Assembly: GCA_945861445.1 (NCBI GenBank)
Contig: CAMAVF010000013.1
Span: 1-40,026, forward strand
Direction of reading: 5' to 3'
From: Planctomicrobium piriforme
GTDB taxonomy: Bacteria > Planctomycetota > Planctomycetia > Planctomycetales > Planctomycetaceae
Length of the DNA: 40,026 bases
Shown: piece by piece, positions 9,516 through 17,698 of the stretch
Position numbering within the stretch: the stretch's first letter is position 1
Layout of the letters: every line of letters starts with the position of its first letter
Program-made: the position numbers and the translations under genes
The notes under the pieces: generated by a model
Seen by the model: the letters and a program-made list of their open reading frames with translations, nothing else
What the model was told of the DNA's origin: nothing
Databases searched by the model: none

Positions 9516-9609
9516 GGTCGGGGCCACGATTTTTCGATATTGGCCGATGGACTTGAACTTGGCAATTCAGCCGCATGGCGGCCAATTTCGAAAACTCGTA
9601 CCCCCGACC
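9516..9609. repeat. Palindromic repeat element, 30-bp arms
   Basis: Left arm 9516-9545 (GGTCGGGGCCACGATTTTTC onward) and right arm 9580-9609 are inverted copies matching at 26 of 30 positions, separated by 34 bases. RNA from either strand would fold into a long hairpin. It lies in the 415-bp gap 9499-9913, which otherwise holds no gene. The size and layout resemble REP- or MITE-type intergenic palindromes. Confidence 0.75.
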
Positions 9610-9913
9610 CTGAACCGCCCCTGACTTCGCCAACGAGCCACCTTCCTTTCACCCATCTTGCAGAAATTACACCCTCATCCACGCAGTCTACCACCTCTCG
9701 CGATAAGTCATTGGGGGCCTACTTTTGGGGCGTTTTCACTTTCTTTCGTTTTGTAACTTTTTCTCTTGCGTCATTCCCAGTCTTTCAAATACAACCCCCC
9801 CCGTCACAAGCATGCAGCGACTAGCAAAGGATGCTCAAAACGTCGTGCAGGACAATGACTTGTGACGAGCACATCTGATCCTCAGATGCTGTCTCTCAAG
9901 GGAAGGAGAGGCC

Positions 9914-11236
9914 ATGCAAGCGATTCAACGATGGTGCGGATTGACGCTCATCGCCTGGGGGTTGTGGGGTTGCCAGCAGGCGGCCACACCGACCAAGACG
10001 GCCAACAACGAACAAGGTGACGGTGCCTCCACAGGTGCCAATGGAAATATCATCCCGGCCGCTTCGATCTCGGCCCAACCCATTCAAAAACCGCTCAAGA
10101 AGCTGGATGGGATGGAACTCGAAGAAGACCCCGAGTTGGTCGAAGACGATGTCGAAATCATCGACGACCCGCAACCGGGGACTCCGGAATTTACGTTACG
10201 CGAAGTCGCTCAACTCCGTTTCCAACCGGCTCCCACCACGAGTGACCGTGATGAAGCACGCCAGTTTCGCAAGGAACGCAACGACAAAATCATCGACATG
10301 ACGGCGACCGTCATCAAGCAAACTTTTCAGAACCCGAAAAAGGTTCGGATCTTTGAAGTGGCCGTCAATTATATGCTCGAAGCACGCCTCGAGCTGGCAT
10401 TACAGGGCGACCGCGAAGACATCCAGGCTCTGTATGATGACGCCAATGTGTTATGGGAACGCGACCCGAAGTCGAAGCCGGCTGCCGATGCGGCCTATAC
10501 CCTGGTCAATTTCGCTTACACCAATGCCCGCAATACGACCACCAAAGACAACAAGTGGCTGGTCGAATTCAACCGGCAGGCCATTCACTTCGCCAAGAAT
10601 TTTCCTCAAGAAACCACACGTGGGCAAACCATGTTGTTCACTGCCGCTCGCAGTTGCGAGTTGCACGGACTCAGCAAGCCTGCCATTGAAGCGTACACGA
10701 TGCTGCAGCAGTCCTACCCGCAGAGCCAGCAAGCACAGCGAGCCAAAGGCGTGATTCGTCGCCTGCAACTGCCTGGGAAGCCGGTGAATCTCGCGGGGCC
10801 GACCATCGATGGCGGTTTCCTGTCGATGGAAGATGTCGGAGGCAAGCCGGTCCTGCTGGTCTTCTGGACATCTCAAGCCACCCCCTTCCTGAACGATCTA
10901 CCCGCACTGCAAGAATTCCACAAGGCCTATGCCAAGCAGGGTCTGACGCTGGTCGGAGTCTGCCTGGATGAAGACCGGGCAGCCACCGAGAAGTTTTTGA
11001 ACGATCGTCAGATTACCTGGCCCCAGATTTTTTATGACGACGCCGGCAAGAAGGGTTGGAATAACCCGATTGCCAGTTACTACGGTGTTCAAGATGTCAG
11101 CAACTGGCTGATTGATTCCAAAGGCACCGTAATCAGTACCTCGATCAAAGTCGCCGAACTCGAAGATCAACTCACCAAGCTCAACCGTCCTCCGGCAACG
11201 CGTGCTGCCAAACAAGTCAGTTCCCAACGTCAATAA
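9914..11236 (+). CDS. Redoxin/TlpA-like lipoprotein lacking the CxxC
   Basis: A 440-residue predicted lipoprotein. The signal peptide ends in a lipobox with C20 (LWGC). The middle part (about 90-270) is helical and TPR-like (FNRQAIHFAKNFPQETTRGQ, then ARSCELHGLSKPAIEAYTML). The C-terminal 150 residues form an AhpC/TSA-TlpA domain: GPTIDGGFLSMEDVGGKPVL, LVFWTSQATPFLNDLPALQE, GLTLVGVCLDED, WLIDSKGTVIST. Where thioredoxin-like proteins have WCxxC, this one has W318-T-S-Q-A, so both catalytic cysteines are replaced and disulfide exchange at that site is not possible. It may have become a binding or structural module in the envelope. AAGGGAAGGAGAGG upstream of the ATG is a strong ribosome-binding site. 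Two terminators follow the gene. Confidence 0.87.
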   Translation: MQAIQRWCGLTLIAWGLWGCQQAATPTKTANNEQGDGASTGANGNIIPAASISAQPIQKPLKKLDGMELEEDPELVEDDVEIIDDPQPGTPEFTLREVAQLRFQPAPTTSDRDEARQFRKERNDKIIDMTATVIKQTFQNPKKVRIFEVAVNYMLEARLELALQGDREDIQALYDDANVLWERDPKSKPAADAAYTLVNFAYTNARNTTTKDNKWLVEFNRQAIHFAKNFPQETTRGQTMLFTAARSCELHGLSKPAIEAYTMLQQSYPQSQQAQRAKGVIRRLQLPGKPVNLAGPTIDGGFLSMEDVGGKPVLLVFWTSQATPFLNDLPALQEFHKAYAKQGLTLVGVCLDEDRAATEKFLNDRQITWPQIFYDDAGKKGWNNPIASYYGVQDVSNWLIDSKGTVISTSIKVAELEDQLTKLNRPPATRAAKQVSSQRQ

Positions 11237-11388
11237 AGGTTACGAAAAACCTCAATCGTGCAACTCTCCCCGCTCCTCAAGCGCGGCATCAGCCGCTTAC
11301 CGTCAATCCCCCAACGGTAATGTGGTGTCAACCCCACGTTCGAGACAACTTGTCGCGAACGGACACCACGAGCAACTTGTGCGAGCAC

Positions 11389-11432
11389 GCAACTGTCGGT
11401 GGAACCCCCAACCGCCGACAGTTGCAATTTTT
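11389..11432 (+). terminator. Rho-independent terminator 1 after the redoxin-like gene
   Basis: A 14-bp stem (11389-11402 with 11412-11425, one G-T pair) around a 9-base loop is followed by AATTTTT on the + strand. It sits about 150 bases after the redoxin-like stop codon. No gene lies in 11237-11388. Confidence 0.7.
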
Positions 11433-11433
11433 C

Positions 11434-11477
11434 AAGACCGGGAATCCTGATCTTTATCAGGATTCCCGGTCTTTTTT
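11434..11477 (+). terminator. Rho-independent terminator 2, long perfect stem with T6
   Basis: A perfect 17-bp stem (AAGACCGGGAATCCTGA, 11434-11450, with 11457-11473), a 6-base loop and a T run at 11472-11477. It ends 4 bases from the stop codon of the converging aminotransferase. The T run fits + strand termination; the opposite strand has a poorer tail. It stands directly after terminator 1, so the two form a double block at a convergent junction. Confidence 0.85.
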
Positions 11478-11481
11478 GCTT

Positions 11482-12771
11482 TCACGCAAACCGCCGCACT
11501 GCCTTTGCGAGTCTTTTCATCGCTTCGTCGATCAGGCGGGGTTCCAGGACCCCGAAGCTCAGGCGCATCTGGTGCCGTGGTCGCTCTGCAAGTGGTCCCG
11601 AATAGCACAGGTCGCCGGGGACGTACATCACCTGTTCTGCCCGTGTCGCATGCTTGAACAGGGGACTTTCAAAGCTGGTCGGGATTTCCCGGGGCAGTGA
11701 CATCCAGACATACAGACCTCCGTCCGGACGGACCCAGCTCACCCCGGGAATATTGCTGAAGTAGCGGTCTGCTGCCGCCAGCAGGGCATCGCGTTTGATC
11801 GTGTAGGCGCGTCGCACCTTGGCGACATGGCGGGTATAGACCCCCGATTCCAATGCCCGGGCCAGCAAATGCTGATTGAAATGGGCCGAGCCGAAGTCCT
11901 CATTCCCTTTGCGATCCGCCAGCGGTCCCGCCAACCCGGCGGGCACCACGCCATAGCCGACTCGCAGACCGGGCGAAAAGCTCTTGGAAAATGTCTGGGC
12001 CAGAATGACGTACTCGCGATCACGATCCAGGCCCCAGATGGAAGGAATGGCCGCCCCCGAGTATCTCAGTTCTCGATACGCGGCGTCTTCCAGGATCAAA
12101 ATCCGTTGCTGGCAAGACCATTTCCTGGCCACCACGAGGGCCTGTTGACGGCGTTCGGCCGACAGACAGATTCCCGATGGGTTTTCGAAGTCGCTGACCA
12201 GATAGATCAGTTTCACGCGGTGCAATTCGCCAGCTTCGGCGAGGCGGGCGAGTTCGCGGTCCAGATCGTCGATCACCATCCCTTGCTCGTCGCTGCGAAT
12301 GGGAATCGTCCGGGCACCAACTCCCGCCAGGGTCCCCAGAAACACAAAGTACGTCGGGGCCGCGACAAATGCGATATCTCCCGGATTGAAGAGCACTTCG
12401 CACACCAGGGACAGCAACTGCTGCGAGCCCGTCGTTAAGAGCAACTGCTCGGCAGAAATCCCCAGTTCCGCTGACGAACAGCCTTCCAGCACCGCCAGAT
12501 GCTGCAGCAAAGCCGTTCGCAAGCGGGGTGAACCAGGCGTCGACCCATACTGCAGGGCGGCCCGGCCTTCCACCGGGTCGCGACAAATGTCGGCAATCAA
12601 TTGCCCGACTTCTTCAACAGGAAGCGATTCCGAATCGACCAGTCCCGCCCCGAGAGTCAGGATGTCCGGGTTGTCGACCCCCTGTTCCATCAGAAAGCTG
12701 ATGGCCTGGCGACTGCCCCAGCACCAACGGTCGCTGAGCGGAATGGGAGGCATTGACTTCGCATCGGACAT
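11482..12771 (-). CDS. PLP-dependent class I/II aminotransferase
   Basis: A 429-residue fold-type I aminotransferase. The PLP-binding lysine is K263 in QTFSKSFSPGLRVGYG; the conserved R270 lies in the same segment. Other signatures are LLLTTGSQQLLSLVCEVLFN (pyridine-ring region), Y141 in APTYFVFL, the FENPSG loop with N197, and ILEDAAYRELRY with D229 and Y232. The sequence sits nearest the 2-aminoadipate aminotransferase/MocR-domain group (LysN-like) rather than the aspartate aminotransferases, but the amino-acid substrate cannot be set by eye. There is no N-terminal GntR DNA-binding domain, so it is an enzyme rather than a MocR regulator. It stands alone, transcribed toward the double terminator. 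The region upstream of its start holds ATGGGACTT-type repeats. Confidence 0.9.
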   Translation of the reverse strand: MSDAKSMPPIPLSDRWCWGSRQAISFLMEQGVDNPDILTLGAGLVDSESLPVEEVGQLIADICRDPVEGRAALQYGSTPGSPRLRTALLQHLAVLEGCSSAELGISAEQLLLTTGSQQLLSLVCEVLFNPGDIAFVAAPTYFVFLGTLAGVGARTIPIRSDEQGMVIDDLDRELARLAEAGELHRVKLIYLVSDFENPSGICLSAERRQQALVVARKWSCQQRILILEDAAYRELRYSGAAIPSIWGLDRDREYVILAQTFSKSFSPGLRVGYGVVPAGLAGPLADRKGNEDFGSAHFNQHLLARALESGVYTRHVAKVRRAYTIKRDALLAAADRYFSNIPGVSWVRPDGGLYVWMSLPREIPTSFESPLFKHATRAEQVMYVPGDLCYSGPLAERPRHQMRLSFGVLEPRLIDEAMKRLAKAVRRFA

Positions 12772-13597
12772 GGTTGATCTACTGCCTTTCGTAAGTCCTA
12801 TTTCATAGTAGCGATGGGACTTATGGGACGTATGGGACCTATGAAAGTGCGGGAACCAGGCCTGCGCAATCTGCGAATCCTTCTTGCCACCTTCGACTTT
12901 TTTGCCATCTTCGATTTCTTGCCATCTTCGACTTCTTTGCCACCTTCAACTTCTTTGCCACCTTCGACTTCTTTGCCACCTTCGACTTCTTTGCCCCTTC
13001 GACTTCTTTGCCACCTTTGGTCCCTTCAGATTTGGCCGTTTCGTAGCACTGGTATTTCATAACCCCCCATAACCACCATAACTCCCATTTATCCCATGAA
13101 TGCGATGGGAGCCTCGGGCGCCATGGGATCGTATGAAAGCTGCCGGAATTAGCGTTGTGTCCCACCGTTAAAACGGAGGGCTATTGTCGAATGTCTCTGA
13201 CGGGACGAAGGCCACAAGCGCGCCGCGTCATCGTGCTTGGACATTGCGATTCGCCATTGTGCTCCAGCCTCCAAGGAGTTTGATTTCGATCCGCGAGAGG
13301 GCAGTATGCCACGAATGCGGAGCGAAACCCAATGAGTTGAATGCCGTTTCGCAGGGTGCTGGAGGTGCATCGCCGTGGATTTCATGTGGTGCCAAAAGAA
13401 ATCTCACACAACAGGCGCCCCCGAACTGGGATGCGTAATCCTTTCCCTAAGGGCAATGCTGTGAAGGACTTTTGAACCGCTATTAAGCTCCGCTAACAGA
13501 AAAACGGAGACCGTTCCGCGAATTGGCATCAACTCACCAGCATCTTTCTGTCGTCACATTTTTCTGTCAAACAGATCCATCACGGCCAACGATACGC
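12772..13597. other. 826-bp intergenic region with several repeats, no convincing gene
   Basis: It contains ATGGGAC-type 9-bp repeats (about 12814-12843), an 18-bp tandem array (12883-13016), a CCCATAACCACCATAACTCC-like stretch (about 13060-13100) and a second ATGGGA cluster near 13104-13136. Bases 13150-13440 can be read as short ORFs on both strands, with no family recognised, and are probably a dispersed non-coding repeat. The region is shared by the 5' end of the aminotransferase gene and the 3' end of the HAMP kinase gene, both on -. Confidence 0.45.
12883..13016. repeat. 18-bp tandem repeat array
   Basis: About seven copies of an 18-bp unit, consensus TTCTTTGCCACCTTCGAC, with some units shortened by deletion (for example at 12993-12998, where the CCA part is missing). 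On the opposite strand the unit reads as a Lys-rich AKKSKV-type peptide, a by-product of a codon-sized repeat and not evidence for a protein. Confidence 0.8.
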
Positions 13598-14998
13598 TTA
13601 CGCTGGCAACCGCACTGTAAAGGTGCAACCGGCCTGCGGATTGTTGCTGACGCTAATCGTGCCACGGTGAGCTTGGACGATCGCCTGACAGATGCTTAAT
13701 CCCAAGCCGGTCCCCTTGGTTTGTTGGTCGCGTTGACGCGCTTTGTCGCCCCGGAAAAACCGCTCAAACAAATGCGGTTTGTCGGCTTCCTCGACCCCGC
13801 TGCCCTGATCGCTGACGCTAAAGACTGCCTGACGATTCTCTGAGTCCAAACTCAACGCGATGGCGACCTGGGTGCCGTCAGGAGAAAACTTCATCGCGTT
13901 ATCAATCAGATTATTGACCACCTGCCGCAAGCGGCCCGAATCTCCCCGGATCAAGACCGGTTGTGGGCAACTCAAGGTCAATTGGATATTCCGTGCATCG
14001 GCAACTCCCTGGAACATGTCAAGCGCCCGTTCCACCAGCGGGTGCAAATCAAACGGCTCTTTCTCGATATGCAGCAGCCCCGCATCGCTTTCGGCCAGTA
14101 ACAGCAACTGATTGACCAGAATTCGCAAGTCACTGCATTCATCCAGGATATCGCAGATCAGTTCCTTGTATTGTTCCGGACTGCGGTCGGAGTTCAGACT
14201 GACTTCAATGGAACTCTGAATGGCGGTTAACGGCGAGCGCAGTTCGTGAGCGGCATTGGCTGTGAAGTCGCGGTTGTCGTTGATGTATTTCGCGATCCGG
14301 TCCAGGAAGCCATTGATCGTCTGCGAGAGTTTGTCGAGTTCATCTCGCGTGCCCCGCAACGGCAGTCGCTCGATCAACTTGTCGGGATGCAGCCGGCCGG
14401 TGGTCTCGATAATGTCCGCGAGGGGCTTGGTCGCCCGTCCGGCCAGCCAGTACCCTCCCACGGGCGAAATCACCAGGATGATGGCCCCGACCCAGATCAT
14501 CGATTGTGTCAAACGTCCGACATCACTTTCCAGGGGATCAAACGACGTCGCCACGCGAATCGTCCAGGCGGGCATGCCCGGTCTGCGGGGTGACGTATTG
14601 ATCAACCGAAACTGCTCAAAGCTGAAAGGTTTGTCCCGAATATTGAGAATCCGTTGCGGAAAGATTTGTGTGGGAGCGTTGGAACTCGTCCAGACCAGCT
14701 CCTGATGCTCGTTGTACAGTCGGGCATAAAAGCCGCGATGAGTATGAGTGGTCGCCTTGAGATTGAGTTCGGATTTGATCTGTTCGAGACCGTCCGGATA
14801 CAGGCTTTCAAAAATCAGGCGGGCTTCGTTGGCGTCTTCCATCAACTGCTCGTCCGCTTCACGGCGCAAGGTAAAACGCAGACCTTCGCGCACCGCCCAC
14901 AGCGTAAAGAGCACCATCGCCAGCAACGTCGCCATGTTCCACAGCGTCAGCCGAAATCGCAGCGAACCGATCATCTCCAGCAGACGATTACGGGGCAT
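13598..14998 (-). CDS. HAMP-domain sensor histidine kinase (heavy-metal-sensor type)
   Basis: A 466-residue classical two-transmembrane histidine kinase. TM1 is at about 20-40 (LWNMATLLAMVLFTLWAVRE), a periplasmic sensor domain follows to about 160, and TM2 is at about 166-186 (SMIWVGAIILVISPVGGYWL). HAMP comes next (GRATKPLADIIETTGRLHPD), then the H-box NAAHELRSPLTAI with H251. The ATPase has the N-box VVNNLIDNAMKFSPDG, G1 DQGSGV, F-box LFERFFRGD and G2 GTGLGLSIC. Layout and HAMP resemble CusS/QseC-type kinases. A response regulator gene would be expected upstream in the same operon, but the 731 bp upstream carry none, so the kinase is orphaned here. Confidence 0.92.
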   Translation of the reverse strand: MPRNRLLEMIGSLRFRLTLWNMATLLAMVLFTLWAVREGLRFTLRREADEQLMEDANEARLIFESLYPDGLEQIKSELNLKATTHTHRGFYARLYNEHQELVWTSSNAPTQIFPQRILNIRDKPFSFEQFRLINTSPRRPGMPAWTIRVATSFDPLESDVGRLTQSMIWVGAIILVISPVGGYWLAGRATKPLADIIETTGRLHPDKLIERLPLRGTRDELDKLSQTINGFLDRIAKYINDNRDFTANAAHELRSPLTAIQSSIEVSLNSDRSPEQYKELICDILDECSDLRILVNQLLLLAESDAGLLHIEKEPFDLHPLVERALDMFQGVADARNIQLTLSCPQPVLIRGDSGRLRQVVNNLIDNAMKFSPDGTQVAIALSLDSENRQAVFSVSDQGSGVEEADKPHLFERFFRGDKARQRDQQTKGTGLGLSICQAIVQAHRGTISVSNNPQAGCTFTVRLPA

Positions 14999-15729
14999 AC
15001 GAGGAACTCCCTGAGATGAAACTGAGCGGAACGAGCCAATTCATCGTAGCAGGGGTAGTGAGAGAGGGGGAGGACGCTGTGCTGCCGAATCTGAAACTGA
15101 CGAAATCCTAATCATTGATGACAAAGCCCCGGTATTGGTTGTGTATCCCCATCAATGTTCATTTTCCTTAATCGTTCTGCCCTCCATTATTCTGCCATCA
15201 AAGCGTGGCAGAATGATGGAGGGCAGAACGATGAAAACGACGAGGACATCCGACAAGACGTCTTCGGCGTACACTTTGATCGCGCGTCGTGATTTCTTAT
15301 CGCAAGTTCACCATTCGCGCCATTTTAACTGACTGAAAAGTCAGAAAAACGAAAAACATTCAAGATTCGTCTTGACCCGACAATTATAATCTTCGTAATG
15401 TCGGTGACGCGACGTGCGAATGCATTGCGGAGGGCGTCCGAAATGGGACGCAGCAGGGACTTGTCAGGTGTCCAGAGACACGACACGTGATTTTCATTCG
15501 CTAGCTGGATTTGGCGACCAGACTTAACCAGTCTGCGCAAATCATAGTGAAATCCGCCGACGTCCAGGCTCATTAGCGAAGCTAGTCAAACTTCGCCGGA
15601 CGTACGTTCCTTAGCGATGAGGGAAAACCGGAACACTGATCGACCCAATCAGTTGTCCGGATCAAGGTTTTCGTTCCAGACTCAGGTACTCATGTACCGA
15701 ACGAAGATTCAAACAAAGGAGTGTTGATC
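14999..15729. other. Divergent intergenic region upstream of csrA
   Basis: 731 bp between the kinase (on -) and csrA (on +). It contains the 15171-15232 palindrome. Bases 15325-15573 are open on the minus strand (82 codons), but the product is not recognised and no ribosome-binding site stands out. Just before csrA there is a small hairpin, GGTAC-TCAT-GTACC at about 15685-15698. Nothing else can be supported. Confidence 0.4.
15171..15232. repeat. Palindromic repeat, 27-bp arms
   Basis: Arms 15171-15197 (ATCGTTCTGCCCTCCATTAT onward) and 15206-15232 pair along their full length, with a single T-G pair, around an 8-base loop. It lies in the intergenic region between the kinase gene and csrA. 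There is no T run, so it is more likely a dispersed element than a terminator. Confidence 0.85.
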
Positions 15730-15933
15730 ATGTTAGTGCTGACCCGCAAGGTGAACGAGGAAATTCTGATCGGCGACAACATCCGCATCAAAGTGGTGGA
15801 TATTGGTGCTGGCCGCATTCGACTGGGGATCTCTGCTCCCCGCGATGTGACGGTGTTGCGTGACGATGTCATTCGTGACTTCGAAGTGGTCGTGGCTCCT
15901 GCGACACCTGCCGAGACCTGTTCGTCGCTGTAG
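15730..15933 (+). CDS. csrA: Carbon storage regulator CsrA
   Basis: A 67-residue CsrA/RsmA. The N-terminus MLVLTRKVNEEILIGDNIRI carries R6 and the GxxI pattern typical of the RNA-binding beta-strands. IRLGISAPRDVTVLRDDV matches the conserved core, where IGI/IGVxAPxxVxVxRxE is usual. CsrA dimers bind GGA motifs in mRNA leaders and control translation and mRNA stability. The start at the ATG 15730 is set by the universal MLVLTRK and by AAAGGAG seven bases upstream. Other readings from GTG 15721 or TTG 15724 would add residues never found in the family. The AGGAG ribosome-binding site itself contains a GGA, which would allow self-repression. The last nine residues are variable. Confidence 0.96.
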   Translation: MLVLTRKVNEEILIGDNIRIKVVDIGAGRIRLGISAPRDVTVLRDDVIRDFEVVVAPATPAETCSSL

Positions 15934-16310
15934 CTGCGACGACTTGGCAGCGATGGAACAAGTGCATTTGACCCCAGTTCGCGGACGACCACCGACCTGC
16001 CACCTTGAACTCTGTCTGGCCCCGCAAGCCAGCCCTGCCTACCGCGACACCTGCCCTGAAGTGACCCCGCCCGTGATTCCTGGAGCGTCCTGTTGTGCCC
16101 CAATGGGGTACAGCGAACTCGCCAGGAAGCAACTTCGTACCGACCCCTTCCAGGACCTACTCACTTACGCCGTGAAGATTTTGATGTAGCAGAATTCGTG
16201 AGAATTCTGCTACGTGCCCCAGCGGTTGTGATGTTCAGGACTTTACAAGGTCAGTCGGCAATCGGCGGAACTCTTACGAGATTCCGCTACAAAATCCCTC
16301 ACCGCGTAGC
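15934..16310. other. Gap after csrA with two related hairpins
   Basis: No gene recognised in 377 bp. The two hairpins at 16186-16213 and 16265-16287 are the only structure seen. Confidence 0.4.
16186..16213. repeat. Perfect 12-bp-stem hairpin, paired with a diverged copy 60 bp on
   Basis: GTAGCAGAATTC at 16186-16197 and its exact inverse at 16202-16213 enclose a GTGA loop. A diverged relative lies at 16265-16287 (GCGGAACTC, loop TTAC, GAGATTCCGC). The repeated GTAGC-GAATTC theme suggests one repeat family. Confidence 0.7.
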
Positions 16311-16685
16311 CTACTCAACGTGCCACAAGACGTGGCGTGCAGGGAGCGTCGCGCCTGCGGGGTCCTCACCGGACGTTGCGTCCTGGCCTTCGGACCGAAT
16401 CGCAATTCCCTGCTCCTCGGCCGCCTCGTTCATTGCCATCAGTGACAAATGGGGGCTCGGAATACCCGGCGCTGCGAGCTGCGCCAGTTCCTGATCGAGG
16501 CATTCCAGGCGGCGTGCGATCACTTCGCGGTGATCGGACCAGCGGGATTGCCAGGTCTCGAACAGTTCCAGTGCCGCCTGTTCGCGCTGGCGACTGCCTT
16601 CCAGGTTGCGATGCAGCCGGAGCAACGTGGCACCGAGTTTTGAACGTGGAACACGCCGTTCATCGGAAGGGTGAAAAGAGTGCAT
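16311..16685 (-). CDS. Small coiled-coil hypothetical protein
   Basis: A 124-residue protein of unknown function. Residues about 20-70 are charged and strongly helical (LLRLHRNLEGSRQREQAALE, then LFETWQSRWSDHREVIARRL), consistent with a coiled coil. The C-terminal third is probably disordered (AEEQGIAIRSEGQDATSGED). There is no signal peptide and no known domain. It is downstream of the methyltransferase on the same strand, separated by 207 bp and a hairpin. No strong ribosome-binding site precedes the ATG. Even amino-acid use and a clear coiled coil argue for a real gene, but no family was recognised. Confidence 0.5.
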   Translation of the reverse strand: MHSFHPSDERRVPRSKLGATLLRLHRNLEGSRQREQAALELFETWQSRWSDHREVIARRLECLDQELAQLAAPGIPSPHLSLMAMNEAAEEQGIAIRSEGQDATSGEDPAGATLPARHVLWHVE

Positions 16686-16737
16686 CCGGAGTCTCTGGAT
16701 TCAAGGCGGACAAACCCAGGCCGCCCTGCCAGGGACA

Positions 16738-16771
16738 CGATGTGACAGTCTTTCCATCGACTGTCACATCG
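16738..16771. repeat. 13-bp perfect hairpin between two minus-strand genes
   Basis: CGATGTGACAGTC at 16738-16750 and its exact inverse at 16759-16771 enclose an 8-base loop. It lies about 120 bases after the methyltransferase stop. There is no T run, so a terminator role is uncertain. Confidence 0.65.
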
Positions 16772-16892
16772 CGGTCGTCGCAGCGATTATCTTCCAGTCC
16801 CGGTCAACCCGGTCACACAGGGAAGTCCTACCGTGCGGAAGCTGGTCACGATGACGCCTGTAACGGGATGGATAGTGTACACGTGCCGCAAG

Positions 16893-17576
16893 TCACTTCG
16901 TCACTCGGCCACAGATCGTCCAATGCCGATCTGTTGTTTGAGTCACCCACTCCTGCGGCAAATGCAACGCGCCCAGCATCGCTCGGACCTCATCCAACGT
17001 CAGGGCCGCATGCAGCGAATCGTCAAACATCTGCTGCTGGTGGGCGTTAGCGCCCGCGGCATGGGTTTGAACGAGGTGCTGCAATGTGGCCAAGTCGACT
17101 GGTCGCAACAGATCGCGCACGAACAGCAAGCCGCCGGGTGCCACCACGCGAACCATTTCCCGTAAGCAGGGCAGCGGATCGGGGATATGGTGGACGATAC
17201 TGTTCGAGATCACCCAATCAAACGAACCGCTCGAGTACGGCAGGTCCTTCGCATCCAGATGTTCCAGCTTGATACGCGATTGCAGCCCTTCGCGAATCAC
17301 ATTGCGCTGCCCGACCTGCAGCATGTAGGCCGCCAGATCAATCGCCGTGATCGATACAGGCACGTCCCGGGTGCAGAGCTCGATCGGAATCAAGGCCGTT
17401 CCCGTGCCGACATCCAGAACGCGCAACGGACGGTCGGCGGATCCCTCCTCAGGGAGACGGTGTTCGAGCAAATGATCGACGAACCGGCGATTCACCTCCG
17501 AATGATCCATCGAGTCATAATCGACGGCCTCTTCGACCGAATCCATCACTTCGGCTTCCAACACGCGCGGCAACAT
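16893..17576 (-). CDS. Class I SAM-dependent methyltransferase
   Basis: A 227-residue methyltransferase beginning MLPRVLEAEVMDSVEEAVDY. SAM-binding motif I is VLDVGTGTALIPIELC, then TAIDLAAYML (motif II acid), HLDAKDLPYSSGSFDWVISN (motifs III-IV) and IVHHIPDPLPCLREMVRVVA (UbiE/Methyltransf_11 pattern). The start is the ATG at 17576: GAGG lies 8 bases upstream and the sequence is family-like from there. The frame stays open upstream to 17723, but those 49 codons come almost wholly from the MITE-like element at 17599-17698 and read as foreign peptide (LLKKVSGTLRTSKKRS). The large membrane protein lies upstream on the same strand. The methyl acceptor is unknown. Confidence 0.87.
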   Translation of the reverse strand: MLPRVLEAEVMDSVEEAVDYDSMDHSEVNRRFVDHLLEHRLPEEGSADRPLRVLDVGTGTALIPIELCTRDVPVSITAIDLAAYMLQVGQRNVIREGLQSRIKLEHLDAKDLPYSSGSFDWVISNSIVHHIPDPLPCLREMVRVVAPGGLLFVRDLLRPVDLATLQHLVQTHAAGANAHQQQMFDDSLHAALTLDEVRAMLGALHLPQEWVTQTTDRHWTICGRVTK

Positions 17577-17598
17577 CAGGAACCTCAAGTCTGGCTTA

Positions 17599-17698
17599 GC
17601 AGCCTGTTGAAAAAGGTGTCTGGAACTTTGCCAACCACACGGAATCGAGCGTTTTTTCGACGTTCGGAGAGTTCCAGACACCTTTTTCAACAGGCTAT
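17599..17698. mobile_element. MITE-like element, copy A
   Basis: Two perfect 27-bp terminal inverted repeats (17601-17627 and 17670-17696, beginning AGCCTGTTGAAAAAGGTGTC) enclose a 42-bp core. TA dinucleotides stand two bases outside each end (17597-17598 and 17699-17700), as expected for a TA-targeting, IS630/Tc1-type non-autonomous element. It has no coding capacity of its own. Its right-hand flank supplies the TAA stop of the membrane protein gene, and it separates that gene from the methyltransferase. Copy B at 26046-26145 is identical from terminal repeat to terminal repeat, in the opposite orientation. Confidence 0.85.

Noticed and set aside
12883-13016. CRISPR array
   Set aside because: Units of 18 bp are contiguous with no spacers; no cas genes nearby.
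12839-13165. Lys-rich protein (AKKSKV repeats) on -
   Set aside because: Generated by an 18-bp tandem repeat; no start signal and only repeat-derived sequence.
13149-13438. Short genes on both strands
   Set aside because: No ribosome-binding site, no family recognised, and the two frames overlap; more likely non-coding repeat DNA.
15325-15573. 82-codon gene upstream of csrA on -
   Set aside because: No ribosome-binding site, no recognised features, in a repeat-containing gap.
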